A DNA stretch of 64,000 nt. It comes from Saprospiraceae bacterium. GTDB lineage: Bacteria > Bacteroidota > Bacteroidia > Chitinophagales > Saprospiraceae. Positions 26,676 through 35,269 of this stretch are shown piece by piece (the first letter of the stretch is position 1; each line of letters opens with the position of its first letter). The notes beneath the pieces were generated by a model. It was not told the DNA's origin, did not search any database, and was given only the letters and a program-made list of their open reading frames with translations. The DNA lies in assembly GCA_029251525.1 (NCBI GenBank), contig JAQXDE010000048.1:188252-252251 (forward strand). The letters are read 5' to 3'. Position numbers and translations under genes: made by a program.

Positions 26676-27944
26676 TTAATATTCTATTTTAAATTTGCTC
26701 AAATCTGGTTTTACCGCTCGTTCTCGTTGCACTTCATAGTCATAAACCACTTTTCCTAATCTAGACAAAAACGGTAAGCCAATTGTTTCGTACTCATAAT
26801 TATCGTCATTAAAAATCTGATTTTTATTGACTGAAATTGTTGCGGTCAAAAAGAACTCAATCTCTTTTTTAAGATCAACGATGTACGAAACATCTGTCAA
26901 ATATCCGTAGGCCCAACCTACTTTGTTAAAGGTACGAATGTGATCAGGAATCCTTTCTTTTTTATCTCCATAAATAAAAAATTTTACATAAGAATCATAT
27001 TCTTCTTTGGTGTATTTTGGAAATTTACTTTCTCTTGGACGCATGGACATCACTTTATATAAAAATTGATAATCGTCCTTTGTCAAGTCGAACTGTTGAT
27101 ATTCAGGAGTTACTTCGGGAAAAATTATTGCTTGAAGCATAGCACTCATGTCTTCAATACTAAATCTATTTTTTCTAGAGAAATCTTTTGGCTCATTAAT
27201 TAATTCCCCATCAACTATGTAGCCTTTTCCTTTGGTTAATTTTTCCATCGGAGGTAACTCAGGGGGATTCGTAGCATAGGCTTCAGGCTGAGAATAAGAA
27301 ATAGTATCGCCACCGCTTGGACTAAAAATAAATGGGTTAGTATATTTATTCGTTTCATAATCAAATGGAAAACCACTTGGTCCGATTCGATGAATGATCT
27401 TTGTATTTTCAAATTTTTTTTTCCGAAGTTCTTCATTAAAATATTCTTGTCCTAAAAATTCGTACATCCGATTATGTGCATCATTGTCGCTAACAAGAAA
27501 AACTTTTTTGACCATATGAGCCATTGTAGGTAATCCCATTTGAGCAGTTGTATCGATCGCAAAAGGAGTTTGAGGTGCTCTAGTAGAATCTACCCGAAAC
27601 GGAATATATTTGTTTAAAAATCCACCTTTTATGCGGTTTAGTTTTTCTAAAGCGAAAAAAGCGGCAGGCATTTTCACAGTACTTGCTGGATAGAAATATT
27701 GATTTTTGTCTACATTGAATTCATGTGTTGTAAATGTAGGAGTATTGTTGTAATTTCTATCAATTTGAGTGTAGAGAATTTGTAATTCGAATTTTTTAGG
27801 ATTATTAGCAGGTGCTCCGAGTTCTTTTTTATTTTCGGAGATGAGTTGTTGGAGGATGTTTTTTTCTTCTGTTGGTTGGCAAGAGGAAAAGAGAATAGAA
27901 AAGATGAGGAAAAAAATATTTTTCATTTGCTTCTTTTTTTTCAC
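26676..27944 (-). CDS. Class A beta-lactamase-like serine hydrolase lipoprotein
   Basis: 422 aa. The signal peptide has lipobox LFSSC. The penicillin-binding fold is shown by the SxxK motif in YPASTVKMPAAFFALEK, an SDN triad in VFLVSDNDAHNRMYEFLG, and a K-V-G variant of the KTG motif in FNKVGWAYGYLTDVSYIV. It is longer than typical class A beta-lactamases (about 290 aa), so a D,D-peptidase, esterase or amidase role is as likely as drug resistance. It lies 44 bp downstream of the GT9 gene and 41 bp before the helicase, and is probably cotranscribed. Confidence 0.75.
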   Translation of the reverse strand: MKKKKQMKNIFFLIFSILFSSCQPTEEKNILQQLISENKKELGAPANNPKKFELQILYTQIDRNYNNTPTFTTHEFNVDKNQYFYPASTVKMPAAFFALEKLNRIKGGFLNKYIPFRVDSTRAPQTPFAIDTTAQMGLPTMAHMVKKVFLVSDNDAHNRMYEFLGQEYFNEELRKKKFENTKIIHRIGPSGFPFDYETNKYTNPFIFSPSGGDTISYSQPEAYATNPPELPPMEKLTKGKGYIVDGELINEPKDFSRKNRFSIEDMSAMLQAIIFPEVTPEYQQFDLTKDDYQFLYKVMSMRPRESKFPKYTKEEYDSYVKFFIYGDKKERIPDHIRTFNKVGWAYGYLTDVSYIVDLKKEIEFFLTATISVNKNQIFNDDNYEYETIGLPFLSRLGKVVYDYEVQRERAVKPDLSKFKIEY

Positions 27945-27988
27945 AGATTTCTGGGTAAAGTCATAAAAAAGGCTGTGTCATTCTGTGG

Positions 27989-28951
27989 CTAAAATTTAAT
28001 ATTTGAACACTTAAAATGCCCCTTTGGACAAGCCTTAAAACCATGTAATCCACATGGTCGACAATCCAATTTCTCCTTTGTCTCCAAAACCCTTCGAACA
28101 GAACTCAATGGTGTAAATCCAAAACTTGGAACCGTCGAGCAAAAAACTCCTGTTACAAGTGCATTCATCGCAGACGCCAAATGTAAAGGAGCAGAGTCAT
28201 TTACATAATTCATTTTTGCATCACGCATCAACGCTGCTGATTCTAGCAGATTTAATTTACCTGCTAAATTATGAATTTTTGTATGATTACTTTTGATTTT
28301 TATATTTTCACAAGCATCAAAATCACTTGGTGCGCCGAGTAGAAAAATGTCTTGCTGAGTTGGTAATTTTTCAATTAGCTCTAACCATTTTTCCGCAGGT
28401 AATTGTTTAGTAAACCAAACCGATGTTGGAGCGATGCAAACGTATCTATTTTCTTTTTTTACTTTTTGAAAATTAGCTTCGCTTGGGTATAATTTTGGAA
28501 GTGCAGGTTGATTATCTGTTAAGTGTTTGATCAAATCATGATTTCGGTGGACTTCATGAGTAAATTGTTGATTATCAGCAATTTTGTGTTTTATTTTTTT
28601 TGTGAAAAAAATGGAAAGAGGATTTTTATCAAAACCAATTTTTTCTTTACCATTTGAAAAAGCAGTTAGGATTCCTGTACTAAAGAATCGTTGGCAATTG
28701 ATGACGAAATCATATTTGTTGTGCCTAATCTTTTGAAGCGTAGAAAAGAGGTTTTTCGTTTTGTTTTGTTTTTTATTCCAAATTAAAACTTCATGCAGAA
28801 AAGGATGATTTTTGAGTAGTGCTTCGTTTCCTTTTCGGAGTAAAAAATCCAATTTTGCATCAGGAAATTGTTGATGCAATTTTTCGATTATTGGAGTTGC
28901 TAAAATAACATCACCAATGAATGCCGTTTGAATAATGAGGATTTTTTTCAT
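27989..28951 (-). CDS. Glycosyltransferase family 9 (ADP-heptose:LPS heptosyltransferase type)
   Basis: 320 aa. The GT9 N-terminal motif ILIIQTAFIGDVILATP is followed by FVINCQRFFSTGILTAFSNG. The nucleotide-sugar region contains VCIAPTSVWFTKQLPAEKW, IFLLGAPSDFDACENI and the typical VNDSAPLHLASAMNALVTGVFCST. A four-cysteine tail (CRPCGLHGFKACPKGHFKC) ends the protein, as in many Bacteroidota heptosyltransferase-like enzymes. It probably adds a sugar to the LPS inner core at the cytoplasmic face of the inner membrane. It is the first gene of the three-gene minus-strand cluster. Confidence 0.85.
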   Translation of the reverse strand: MKKILIIQTAFIGDVILATPIIEKLHQQFPDAKLDFLLRKGNEALLKNHPFLHEVLIWNKKQNKTKNLFSTLQKIRHNKYDFVINCQRFFSTGILTAFSNGKEKIGFDKNPLSIFFTKKIKHKIADNQQFTHEVHRNHDLIKHLTDNQPALPKLYPSEANFQKVKKENRYVCIAPTSVWFTKQLPAEKWLELIEKLPTQQDIFLLGAPSDFDACENIKIKSNHTKIHNLAGKLNLLESAALMRDAKMNYVNDSAPLHLASAMNALVTGVFCSTVPSFGFTPLSSVRRVLETKEKLDCRPCGLHGFKACPKGHFKCSNIKF

Positions 28952-29607
28952 GCGATTGCAAAGATCGCTTTTGAAAATTTAAAAAAGGTATATTTAATAA
29001 TTTAGTTGGGCTGAAAAAGGTTACTGCCAAGTAATATTTGAGAATTCAATTAAAGAGGAGTGGAAATTATTAAATTTAGGATTTGGTATTTAAATACAAT
29101 CGATAAAATGGTTGGTTGTTAGCAATTTGTAGTTTTATACTTGCTTTTTTTAATTAAACTGCACACCGGTGTTGTAAATAGCCACTTTTTAATAACTAAA
29201 TCAAAAAATAAAATAAAAAGGCAACTCTTGGAGAAATTAACCCATAAGATATCATTTGATAGGGCAACAGATTAATGATTTTGAATCTAGATTTGATTTC
29301 TTCCAATAGCAACTAGAAAAAGTATTGCAAAAATAATCTATCTAGGACTTTGGATTGTATATTCTTTCATTTTTTTAAGAATGAAAACGACTAATGTAAA
29401 ATATACTTAACAAGTTTTTTCTTTTGAATCTACTGCACCAAAATTGTCATTTTTACGTTATTTTTTATAGATTTTAAACGACATTTCTATATATTCACAA
29501 TACTATCTTACAATGATCTGTTTTAATTCCTGAACAAGGTTATAGTTAATATGTTAGATTTAGTAAGCTATTAATTTGAGGCCTATTTATACTTTAAAAC
29601 CATTACT
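28952..29607. other. Intergenic stretch with no recognised gene
   Basis: 656 bp between divergent genes, very AT-rich, with stops in all frames. It must contain the promoters of the GT9 cluster and of the next gene, but no element stood out. Confidence 0.4.
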
Positions 29608-30453
29608 ATGAAATTTATATACGTATTTATATTTTCAGCGTTGACCATTCCATCATTTTTAGTTGCTCAAAATACTCGACAATTTGATGAGAAAGATAAT
29701 AAAGGAATTGTCTACAACAATGAGTTCACAATGGATGCAAGGTTACATACTTATGGATTTGCATTGGCTGCCAATTGGACAAAGATTAACACTTATTATA
29801 AATCAACTTATTTTCAAGTAGAAATAGGAGAGCTAAAACATCAAAAAGGCTATCGACAAAATAGTGATAACCAAATCTTAAACCAAGGTTCACCCCAATC
29901 GTTTATTTTAGGGAAACAGAATAATTTATTTGTTGTCAGAGCTGGATATGGAAAAAAGAAATATTTATCTGAAAAAGCGAAGCGTAAAGGTGTAGCAATT
30001 GGTTTAAACTATGAGGCAGGGTTAACATTAGGTTTACTTAAACCATATTATTTAGATATAAAGCAAAGTGACCAGCCTGATTTTCCTACTCGTCCTGAAA
30101 AATATGATCCCAAAACCCCATGTAATTTTTTGAATCCACTTGGTGGGATTTACGGATCTAGTGGATTTTTTAAAGGAATTGGAGAGGTAAGACCTTTACC
30201 TGGTATACATTTCAAAGCAGGTGTACATTTTGATTGGGGAGCATTTGATGAATTTGTAAAAGCAATTGAAGTAGGGGTTGCTGCAGATGTATTTTATAAA
30301 AGAGCCCCAATATTGATACATATTGATGAAGAAACGTTTAATATTATGAATATAAGCTGTCCACAATTGTCACCTGACGAGGTACAAGCTAACCCAAATC
30401 GTCCATTTTTTATCAATCTTTATGTAACTTTGCATCTAGGAAAAAGATGGTAA
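29608..30453 (+). CDS. Putative outer-membrane beta-barrel protein of unknown function
   Basis: 281 aa, not recognised at family level. The signal peptide MKFIYVFIFSALTIPSFLVAQ is clear. The mature part alternates polar and hydrophobic residues in strand-like stretches (FALAANWTKINTYY, VGVAADVFYK, FFINLYVTLHLGKRW) and ends on an aromatic residue, as outer-membrane barrels often do. It may be a small barrel; no ligand or partner is visible. The gene is monocistronic. Confidence 0.6.
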   Translation: MKFIYVFIFSALTIPSFLVAQNTRQFDEKDNKGIVYNNEFTMDARLHTYGFALAANWTKINTYYKSTYFQVEIGELKHQKGYRQNSDNQILNQGSPQSFILGKQNNLFVVRAGYGKKKYLSEKAKRKGVAIGLNYEAGLTLGLLKPYYLDIKQSDQPDFPTRPEKYDPKTPCNFLNPLGGIYGSSGFFKGIGEVRPLPGIHFKAGVHFDWGAFDEFVKAIEVGVAADVFYKRAPILIHIDEETFNIMNISCPQLSPDEVQANPNRPFFINLYVTLHLGKRW

Positions 30454-30542
30454 ACCGAATTGGTTATTTTTTGTTAAAAAAGAAATAGTCCTCAATCAAA
30501 ATCTGAAATTTTCCTTGAGAGTTTCGACTTTTTCATAGCCCG

Positions 30543-30550
30543 TAACTTTG
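30543..30550 (+). promoter_or_regulatory. -7 promoter element of lipA
   Basis: TAACTTTG matches TAnnTTTG exactly, 28 nt before the lipA start; a TTTC at 30522 could serve as the -33 box. Confidence 0.5.
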
Positions 30551-30578
30551 GTTTAATCCAAAGAAAAAAGAATAGAAG

Positions 30579-31457
30579 ATGATAGAACTACCAATAGTTG
30601 ATAAAAATGAGAAGGAACCTCGCAAAAAGAAGCCAGATTGGTTGCGAGTAAAACTGCCCATCGGAGAAGATTTCAAAAGAGTTCGAAGATTGGTCGATGA
30701 ATATAAATTGCATACCATTTGCGAAAGTGGGAGTTGTCCAAATATGGGTGAGTGTTGGGGAGCTGGAACTGCTACCTTTATGATATTGGGAAATACTTGT
30801 ACCCGATCTTGTTCTTTTTGTGCAGTCAAAACAGGTCGTCCACCTGAGTATGATGAAGACGAACCTCGGCGGGTAGCTGAAGCAATCAAATTAATGCAAG
30901 TTAAGCATGCTGTGCTGACTTCTGTTAATCGAGATGAACGGAAGGATCGGGGTGCTGAAATATGGTATCAGACAGTAAGGTTGACCAAAGAACTAGCTCC
31001 AACGACAACTATTGAAACTTTGATTCCAGACGTTCGAGCAACTTGGGATGCTTTGGCGAGAATGGTTGAAGGTGGGCAAGAAGTGGTTTCACATAATATG
31101 GAAACGGTAGAAAGTTTATATCGGAAAATTCGGCCGCAAGCAAAATATGCTCGAAGCCTCGAACAAATTAAACGAACCAAAGAAATGGGGTATCGAACTA
31201 AATCAGGTGTCATGGTTGGTCTTGGAGAGACAAAAGATGAGATGCTAAAGATCATGGATGATTTGGTAGAAAATAAATGTGATGTTTTGACCATTGGACA
31301 ATATTTGCAACCTACTAAAATGCACGTGGAGGTAGCAGAATTTGTTCACCCAGATGTTTTTGCGATGTACAAAGAAGAAGGTTTAAGAAGAGGTTTTGAC
31401 TATGTGGAAAGTGGTCCATTAGTTAGATCAAGTTATCATGCGGAGCGACACTTATAA
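30579..31457 (+). CDS. lipA: Lipoyl synthase
   Basis: 292 aa radical SAM enzyme inserting sulfur into octanoyl-ACP or octanoylated lipoyl domains. Both cluster motifs are complete: the auxiliary 4Fe-4S site [12 protein letters not shown] and the radical [20 protein letters not shown] at the C-terminus carries the conserved serine ligand segment RSSY. Length and motifs are typical. The gene is monocistronic with its own promoter and terminator. Confidence 0.95.
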   Translation: MIELPIVDKNEKEPRKKKPDWLRVKLPIGEDFKRVRRLVDEYKLHTICESGSCPNMGECWGAGTATFMILGNTCTRSCSFCAVKTGRPPEYDEDEPRRVAEAIKLMQVKHAVLTSVNRDERKDRGAEIWYQTVRLTKELAPTTTIETLIPDVRATWDALARMVEGGQEVVSHNMETVESLYRKIRPQAKYARSLEQIKRTKEMGYRTKSGVMVGLGETKDEMLKIMDDLVENKCDVLTIGQYLQPTKMHVEVAEFVHPDVFAMYKEEGLRRGFDYVESGPLVRSSYHAERHL

Positions 31458-31496
31458 CAGAGCAAAAGTGTTGTTTTGGTTTTAATTGAATAGAAA

Positions 31497-31545
31497 AGAA
31501 GATGCCTTGATAATTTTTCGGAATTGTCAGGGCATCCTCTTTTAT
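31497..31545 (+). terminator. Rho-independent terminator of lipA
   Basis: A 19-nt stem (AGAAGATGCCTTGATAATT / AATTGTCAGGGCATCCTCT, with three wobble or mismatch positions) is followed by TTTTA. Confidence 0.75.
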
Positions 31546-32110
31546 GGAACATAAAATACTATTTCATAAAAAAGCTTTGAACAAATAATATCATTTTCTT
31601 TCTTAATTTCCTCTAATTATTTGATAAGCCAAAATTCTGCTTGGGTTTATAATTGATTAGAAACCAATTCATGACTTTTACGAAATCGTTTTCTATGTAA
31701 AAAATAAATAGGTGGTATTAATTTGATTTGATAGGAAGGATGAGAGAAGATAGTTCAGGCAGAATTTTTTGAGTAGTTTAGTTATTTATATGGAACAGGT
31801 TCTACTCAATAGCGATTGATTTTTGATTACTAACTTGAAGTTAGAGAAACCTTAAAAGTATAAACTGGAGTTTTTTGTATCCTAATAAATTTTCCATTAG
31901 CAGCAGTACAAATAGATCTTATCTGAACAGAATTATGCGAAATTAGAAAGCAGTAAGAGTTAGAAAGTTTTTACAATTACTCACAAGTAACAGAGATAAA
32001 AAAGGGGAAAGAAATAATATTGATTTACCAGACTATATGCACCTTTTAGAAGCTTAGGATACATAATAATTATATGAATTTTTTAATTTATTCAAAGTGC
32101 AAAGCGAGAA
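31546..32110. other. Intergenic stretch, possible trace of a decayed gene
   Basis: About 565 bp without an intact gene. A short plus-strand open stretch ending at the TAG at 32055-32057 reads like a protein end (NNIDLPDYMHLLEA), but no start, family or companion fragment was recognised. The rest is AT-rich and featureless. Confidence 0.3.
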
Positions 32111-32758
32111 CTACAAATTATATGAGAAATAGTAAGATAAAAATACTTTGTTTTTACTTTCTTTAAATTCTAACCTCTCCATACTAAATTTTTGCATTCC
32201 ATTTTTTTCACTCAAAATAAGTTCATTGCCAATGGTGAATGGACCAATTTGTTCAACCATCACTTTTAGCGGATTTAGTCTTGATTTTATATTAAATTCA
32301 GCCTTACTCATTTTGGCAGTCATTTCGATCAATTCCAACACTTTCTTGGAAACTGCCATCTCATCTGAAACATCTAAATCATTAGCGGTAAAAAAATAGG
32401 AATAAGTGTTAACAATAGAATTACAACCTTTTGAAGTAACATCTAATTTATAGCCATTTTCCAAAAACATCGTTTCTTTTCCATAGCCTTGTTGGGGATT
32501 TAAATTGAAAGTATAGCCGTTAAATTGATATTCTTTAAGAATAGTGGATGTTGGAATAGTACGTTTACAATTATTAGCTGTCCAATAATCAATGCCTTCT
32601 TCTAGGCTAGGTAAAGGAGTATTTTTGGGTGCTTTTTTTATTTGCGGTCTTTGATTTTTAGTGATTGGTTTTTCGTCGATTTCTTTTTTTGGAGGATTAT
32701 TTTTGCAACCAACAAAAGGTAAAGAAAAGTATAAAAGAAGAATTATAAAATTTTTCAT
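32111..32758 (-). CDS. Lipoprotein of unknown function
   Basis: 215 aa, not recognised. The signal peptide ends in lipobox PFVGC. A Lys/Pro-rich linker (residues about 20-50) leads to a globular part with two cysteines (NNCKRT and SKGCNS) that could form a disulfide. It is probably anchored in the periplasm or outer membrane. It is divergent from upp. Confidence 0.6.
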   Translation of the reverse strand: MKNFIILLLYFSLPFVGCKNNPPKKEIDEKPITKNQRPQIKKAPKNTPLPSLEEGIDYWTANNCKRTIPTSTILKEYQFNGYTFNLNPQQGYGKETMFLENGYKLDVTSKGCNSIVNTYSYFFTANDLDVSDEMAVSKKVLELIEMTAKMSKAEFNIKSRLNPLKVMVEQIGPFTIGNELILSEKNGMQKFSMERLEFKESKNKVFLSYYFSYNL

Positions 32759-32868
32759 ATTGTCTTTTTTAGTCCTTGGAATTGACTTTAAGTAAAAATC
32801 AAATTTCCAAAAAAAAAATGAAAGTTTTGAATCGAAAAAGAGTTAATTCCTCAGTCATCAAATTTGTT

Positions 32869-32876
32869 TATATTTG
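32869..32876 (+). promoter_or_regulatory. -7 promoter element of upp
   Basis: TATATTTG is a perfect -7 box 22 nt before the ATG at 32899. This supports that start over the upstream TTG at 32776. Confidence 0.6.
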
Positions 32877-32898
32877 GAAAAAGAAACTTGAAAAAATT

Positions 32899-33549
32899 AT
32901 GATATTTAATCTAGGTAAGCAAAACTCGATTGCTAATAAATATTTGGCAGAGCTACGAGATGTAAGCATACAAAAAGATCGTATGCGTTTTCGTAGAAAT
33001 ATGGAAAGGATAGGAGAAGTGTTGGCTTACGAAATCAGTAAAACTTTAAAGTACAAAGAGATTGAAGTAGAAACTCCCTTAGGTATTGCATCTGTAAAGG
33101 TTCCTTCCCAAAGAATTGTGCTTGGGACTATCTTAAGAGCAGGGTTACCCTTACATCAAGGTGCTTTAAATATTTTTGATGATGCAGAAAATGCTTTTAT
33201 TTCAGCTTATCGCATGCACCACAAAGATGGTACATTTGAAATAAATATAGAATATACCTCTTGTCCCAATTTAGATGGATGTATTTTGATTTTGTGTGAT
33301 CCGATGTTGGCAACAGGAGCATCTATGGATCTAGCGATTAAAGCATTAAAAGACTATGGAACCCCCAAAACAGTTCATGTCATGACGGCTGTTGCTTCGA
33401 GTTACGGGCTTAATCATATCCAACGATTAAATCCAAATGTAAAACTGTGGATCGGTGCTGAAGATGATGAATTAACTGCAAAGTCTTATATTGTTCCGGG
33501 TTTAGGCGATGCTGGAGATTTAAGTTTTGGCAGTAAAATGCAAGATTGA
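32899..33549 (+). CDS. upp: Uracil phosphoribosyltransferase
   Basis: 216 aa from the ATG at 32899 (MIFNLGKQNSIANKYL). The longer frame upstream has a TTG start and lies across the promoter, so it was not used. The enzyme converts uracil and PRPP to UMP in pyrimidine salvage. The PRPP-binding motif CDPMLATGASM and the uracil-binding C-terminal region SYIVPGLGDAGDLSFG are both present, as is RAGLPLHQG. The gene is monocistronic. Confidence 0.9.
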   Translation: MIFNLGKQNSIANKYLAELRDVSIQKDRMRFRRNMERIGEVLAYEISKTLKYKEIEVETPLGIASVKVPSQRIVLGTILRAGLPLHQGALNIFDDAENAFISAYRMHHKDGTFEINIEYTSCPNLDGCILILCDPMLATGASMDLAIKALKDYGTPKTVHVMTAVASSYGLNHIQRLNPNVKLWIGAEDDELTAKSYIVPGLGDAGDLSFGSKMQD

Positions 33550-33661
33550 TTATTTTTGTAATTGCTTATAATAAATCAAAAAACCTGTAATTGTAGTAAC
33601 TTCAAACTTTTTTTATAACTTTCCCGTTCTTTTATATAAACACATATACGTTTTAAAACAT

Positions 33662-35191
33662 ATGATGAGATCACTTACACCAGAATTGATATTTGGGGTT
33701 GTAGCTTTATATTTTTTAGTATTGATGGCAATTTCTTATTTCACAAGCAAAGATGCTGACAATGCAGACTTTTTTCTTGCCAATCGAAAATCACCTTGGT
33801 ATTTAGTTGCTTTCGGAATGATCGGAGCATCTCTTTCGGGAGTAACTTTTATTTCTTTGCCGGGGGCAGTTGGAGCAGAAGGTGGTAATCAAGCATTTTC
33901 TTATATGCAGATGGTATTTGGGTATTTAGTTGGTTATGCTGTGATTGCGTTGGTGCTTTTGCCTTTGTATTATAAAATGAATTTGACTTCTATTTATGGA
34001 TATTTGGAAGAGAGATTTGGAAAATGGTCTTATAAAACAGGCGCATTTTATTTTTTATTATCAAGGGTGATAGGAGCATCACTTCGATTGTTTTTGGTTG
34101 CGATTGTTTTTCTTAAAATTACGGAAGGATTTGATATGGAAATTCCATTTTGGTTGGTGGTTGCAGCAACGATTTTGTTAATTTGGATTTATACTTTTAA
34201 AGGCGGGATTAGGACGATTGTTTGGACAGATACATTGCAGACCTTTTTTATGTTAACAGCGGTAGTGTTGACAATTTTTGCGATTGGAAATGCTTTAGAC
34301 AAGAATTTAGGAGACCTAGTGGGAACGATTCAACAAAGTGAATATAGTCAAATGTTTTTCTTCGAAAACTTTATGACTGACTCTAATAATTTTTTTAAAC
34401 AATTCATTTCAGGCGCACTAATTGCTATTGTTATGACTGGACTGGATCAAGACATGATGCAAAAGAATTTGAGTTGCCGAACTTTAAAAGATGCTCAAAA
34501 AAATGTATTTGCGTTTAGTGTGATTTTGGTTTTTGTAAATATGTTGTTTTTAGGATTAGGAGCATTGCTCTATATTTATGCCGCGAATGTAGGTATCGAA
34601 ATTCCAGAACGAACAGATCAACTTTTTGCTGAGATAGCATTGGAACATCTCTCTCCTACAACAGGAATTGTTTTTATTTTAGGATTGATTGCTGCGGCAT
34701 ATTCGAGCGCAGATTCTGCTTTGACAGCTTTAACAACTTCCTTTTGTGTTGATTTTTTGGATATGGAAAAAAATAAAAAGACGGAGGATGAAAATAAAAA
34801 AACGAGATTCTTGGTTCATATTGGATTTTCAGTTTTATTATTTTTGGTAATCATTGCTTCCTATTATCTAACGGATAAACCGGTTATTAATAATTTATTT
34901 TCTGCAGCAGGTTATACTTATGGACCTCTTTTGGGATTGTTTACATTTGGTTTGTTTTCTAAATCAAAAATCCAAGATGGCTGGATGGTTCCTTTGATCT
35001 GCGTTGTAGCTCCGTTGATTACTTATTTTTTACAAATGAATAATTTATTCATTGGTTTTGAGCTGGGTTTCTTGAATATTGGGTTGAATGGGATTTTAAC
35101 ATTTCTAGGATTGATGGCCATTTCATATTGGGAGATGAAGTTGGAGGGAGAAGCAGATACAGCTTCCTGGGAAGTGGGTAATGATGAGTAA
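33662..35191 (+). CDS. Sodium:solute symporter (SSS family)
   Basis: 509 aa with about 13 hydrophobic helices. Family signs are ANRKSPWYLVAFGMIGASLSGVTFI near the N-terminus (residues about 38-62), a core helix with GLDQDMMQKNLSC, and the typical AAAYSSADSALTALTTSF in the middle, which contributes to the Na+ site. It imports an organic solute with sodium across the inner membrane. The substrate is not evident from sequence or neighbours. The ATG at 33665 is an equally possible start. Confidence 0.88.
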   Translation: MMRSLTPELIFGVVALYFLVLMAISYFTSKDADNADFFLANRKSPWYLVAFGMIGASLSGVTFISLPGAVGAEGGNQAFSYMQMVFGYLVGYAVIALVLLPLYYKMNLTSIYGYLEERFGKWSYKTGAFYFLLSRVIGASLRLFLVAIVFLKITEGFDMEIPFWLVVAATILLIWIYTFKGGIRTIVWTDTLQTFFMLTAVVLTIFAIGNALDKNLGDLVGTIQQSEYSQMFFFENFMTDSNNFFKQFISGALIAIVMTGLDQDMMQKNLSCRTLKDAQKNVFAFSVILVFVNMLFLGLGALLYIYAANVGIEIPERTDQLFAEIALEHLSPTTGIVFILGLIAAAYSSADSALTALTTSFCVDFLDMEKNKKTEDENKKTRFLVHIGFSVLLFLVIIASYYLTDKPVINNLFSAAGYTYGPLLGLFTFGLFSKSKIQDGWMVPLICVVAPLITYFLQMNNLFIGFELGFLNIGLNGILTFLGLMAISYWEMKLEGEADTASWEVGNDE

Positions 35192-35225
35192 ATTGAGGAC
35201 AAATAATTTTTTATACAGAAAAAAA

Positions 35226-35255
35226 CCTTTGAAGTAAAAATCAATACTTCAAAGG
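35226..35255. terminator. Bidirectional terminator between symporter and uvrA
   Basis: A perfect 11-bp stem (CCTTTGAAGTA / TACTTCAAAGG). On the minus strand it is followed by a run of seven T, making it a strong terminator for uvrA. Confidence 0.85.
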
Positions 35256-35269
35256 CTTCTTATTCTAAT

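Noticed and set aside
31950..32057. Protein-like open stretch ending NNIDLPDYMHLLEA
   Set aside because: No start codon, no upstream continuation and no recognised family; only mentioned in the gap note.
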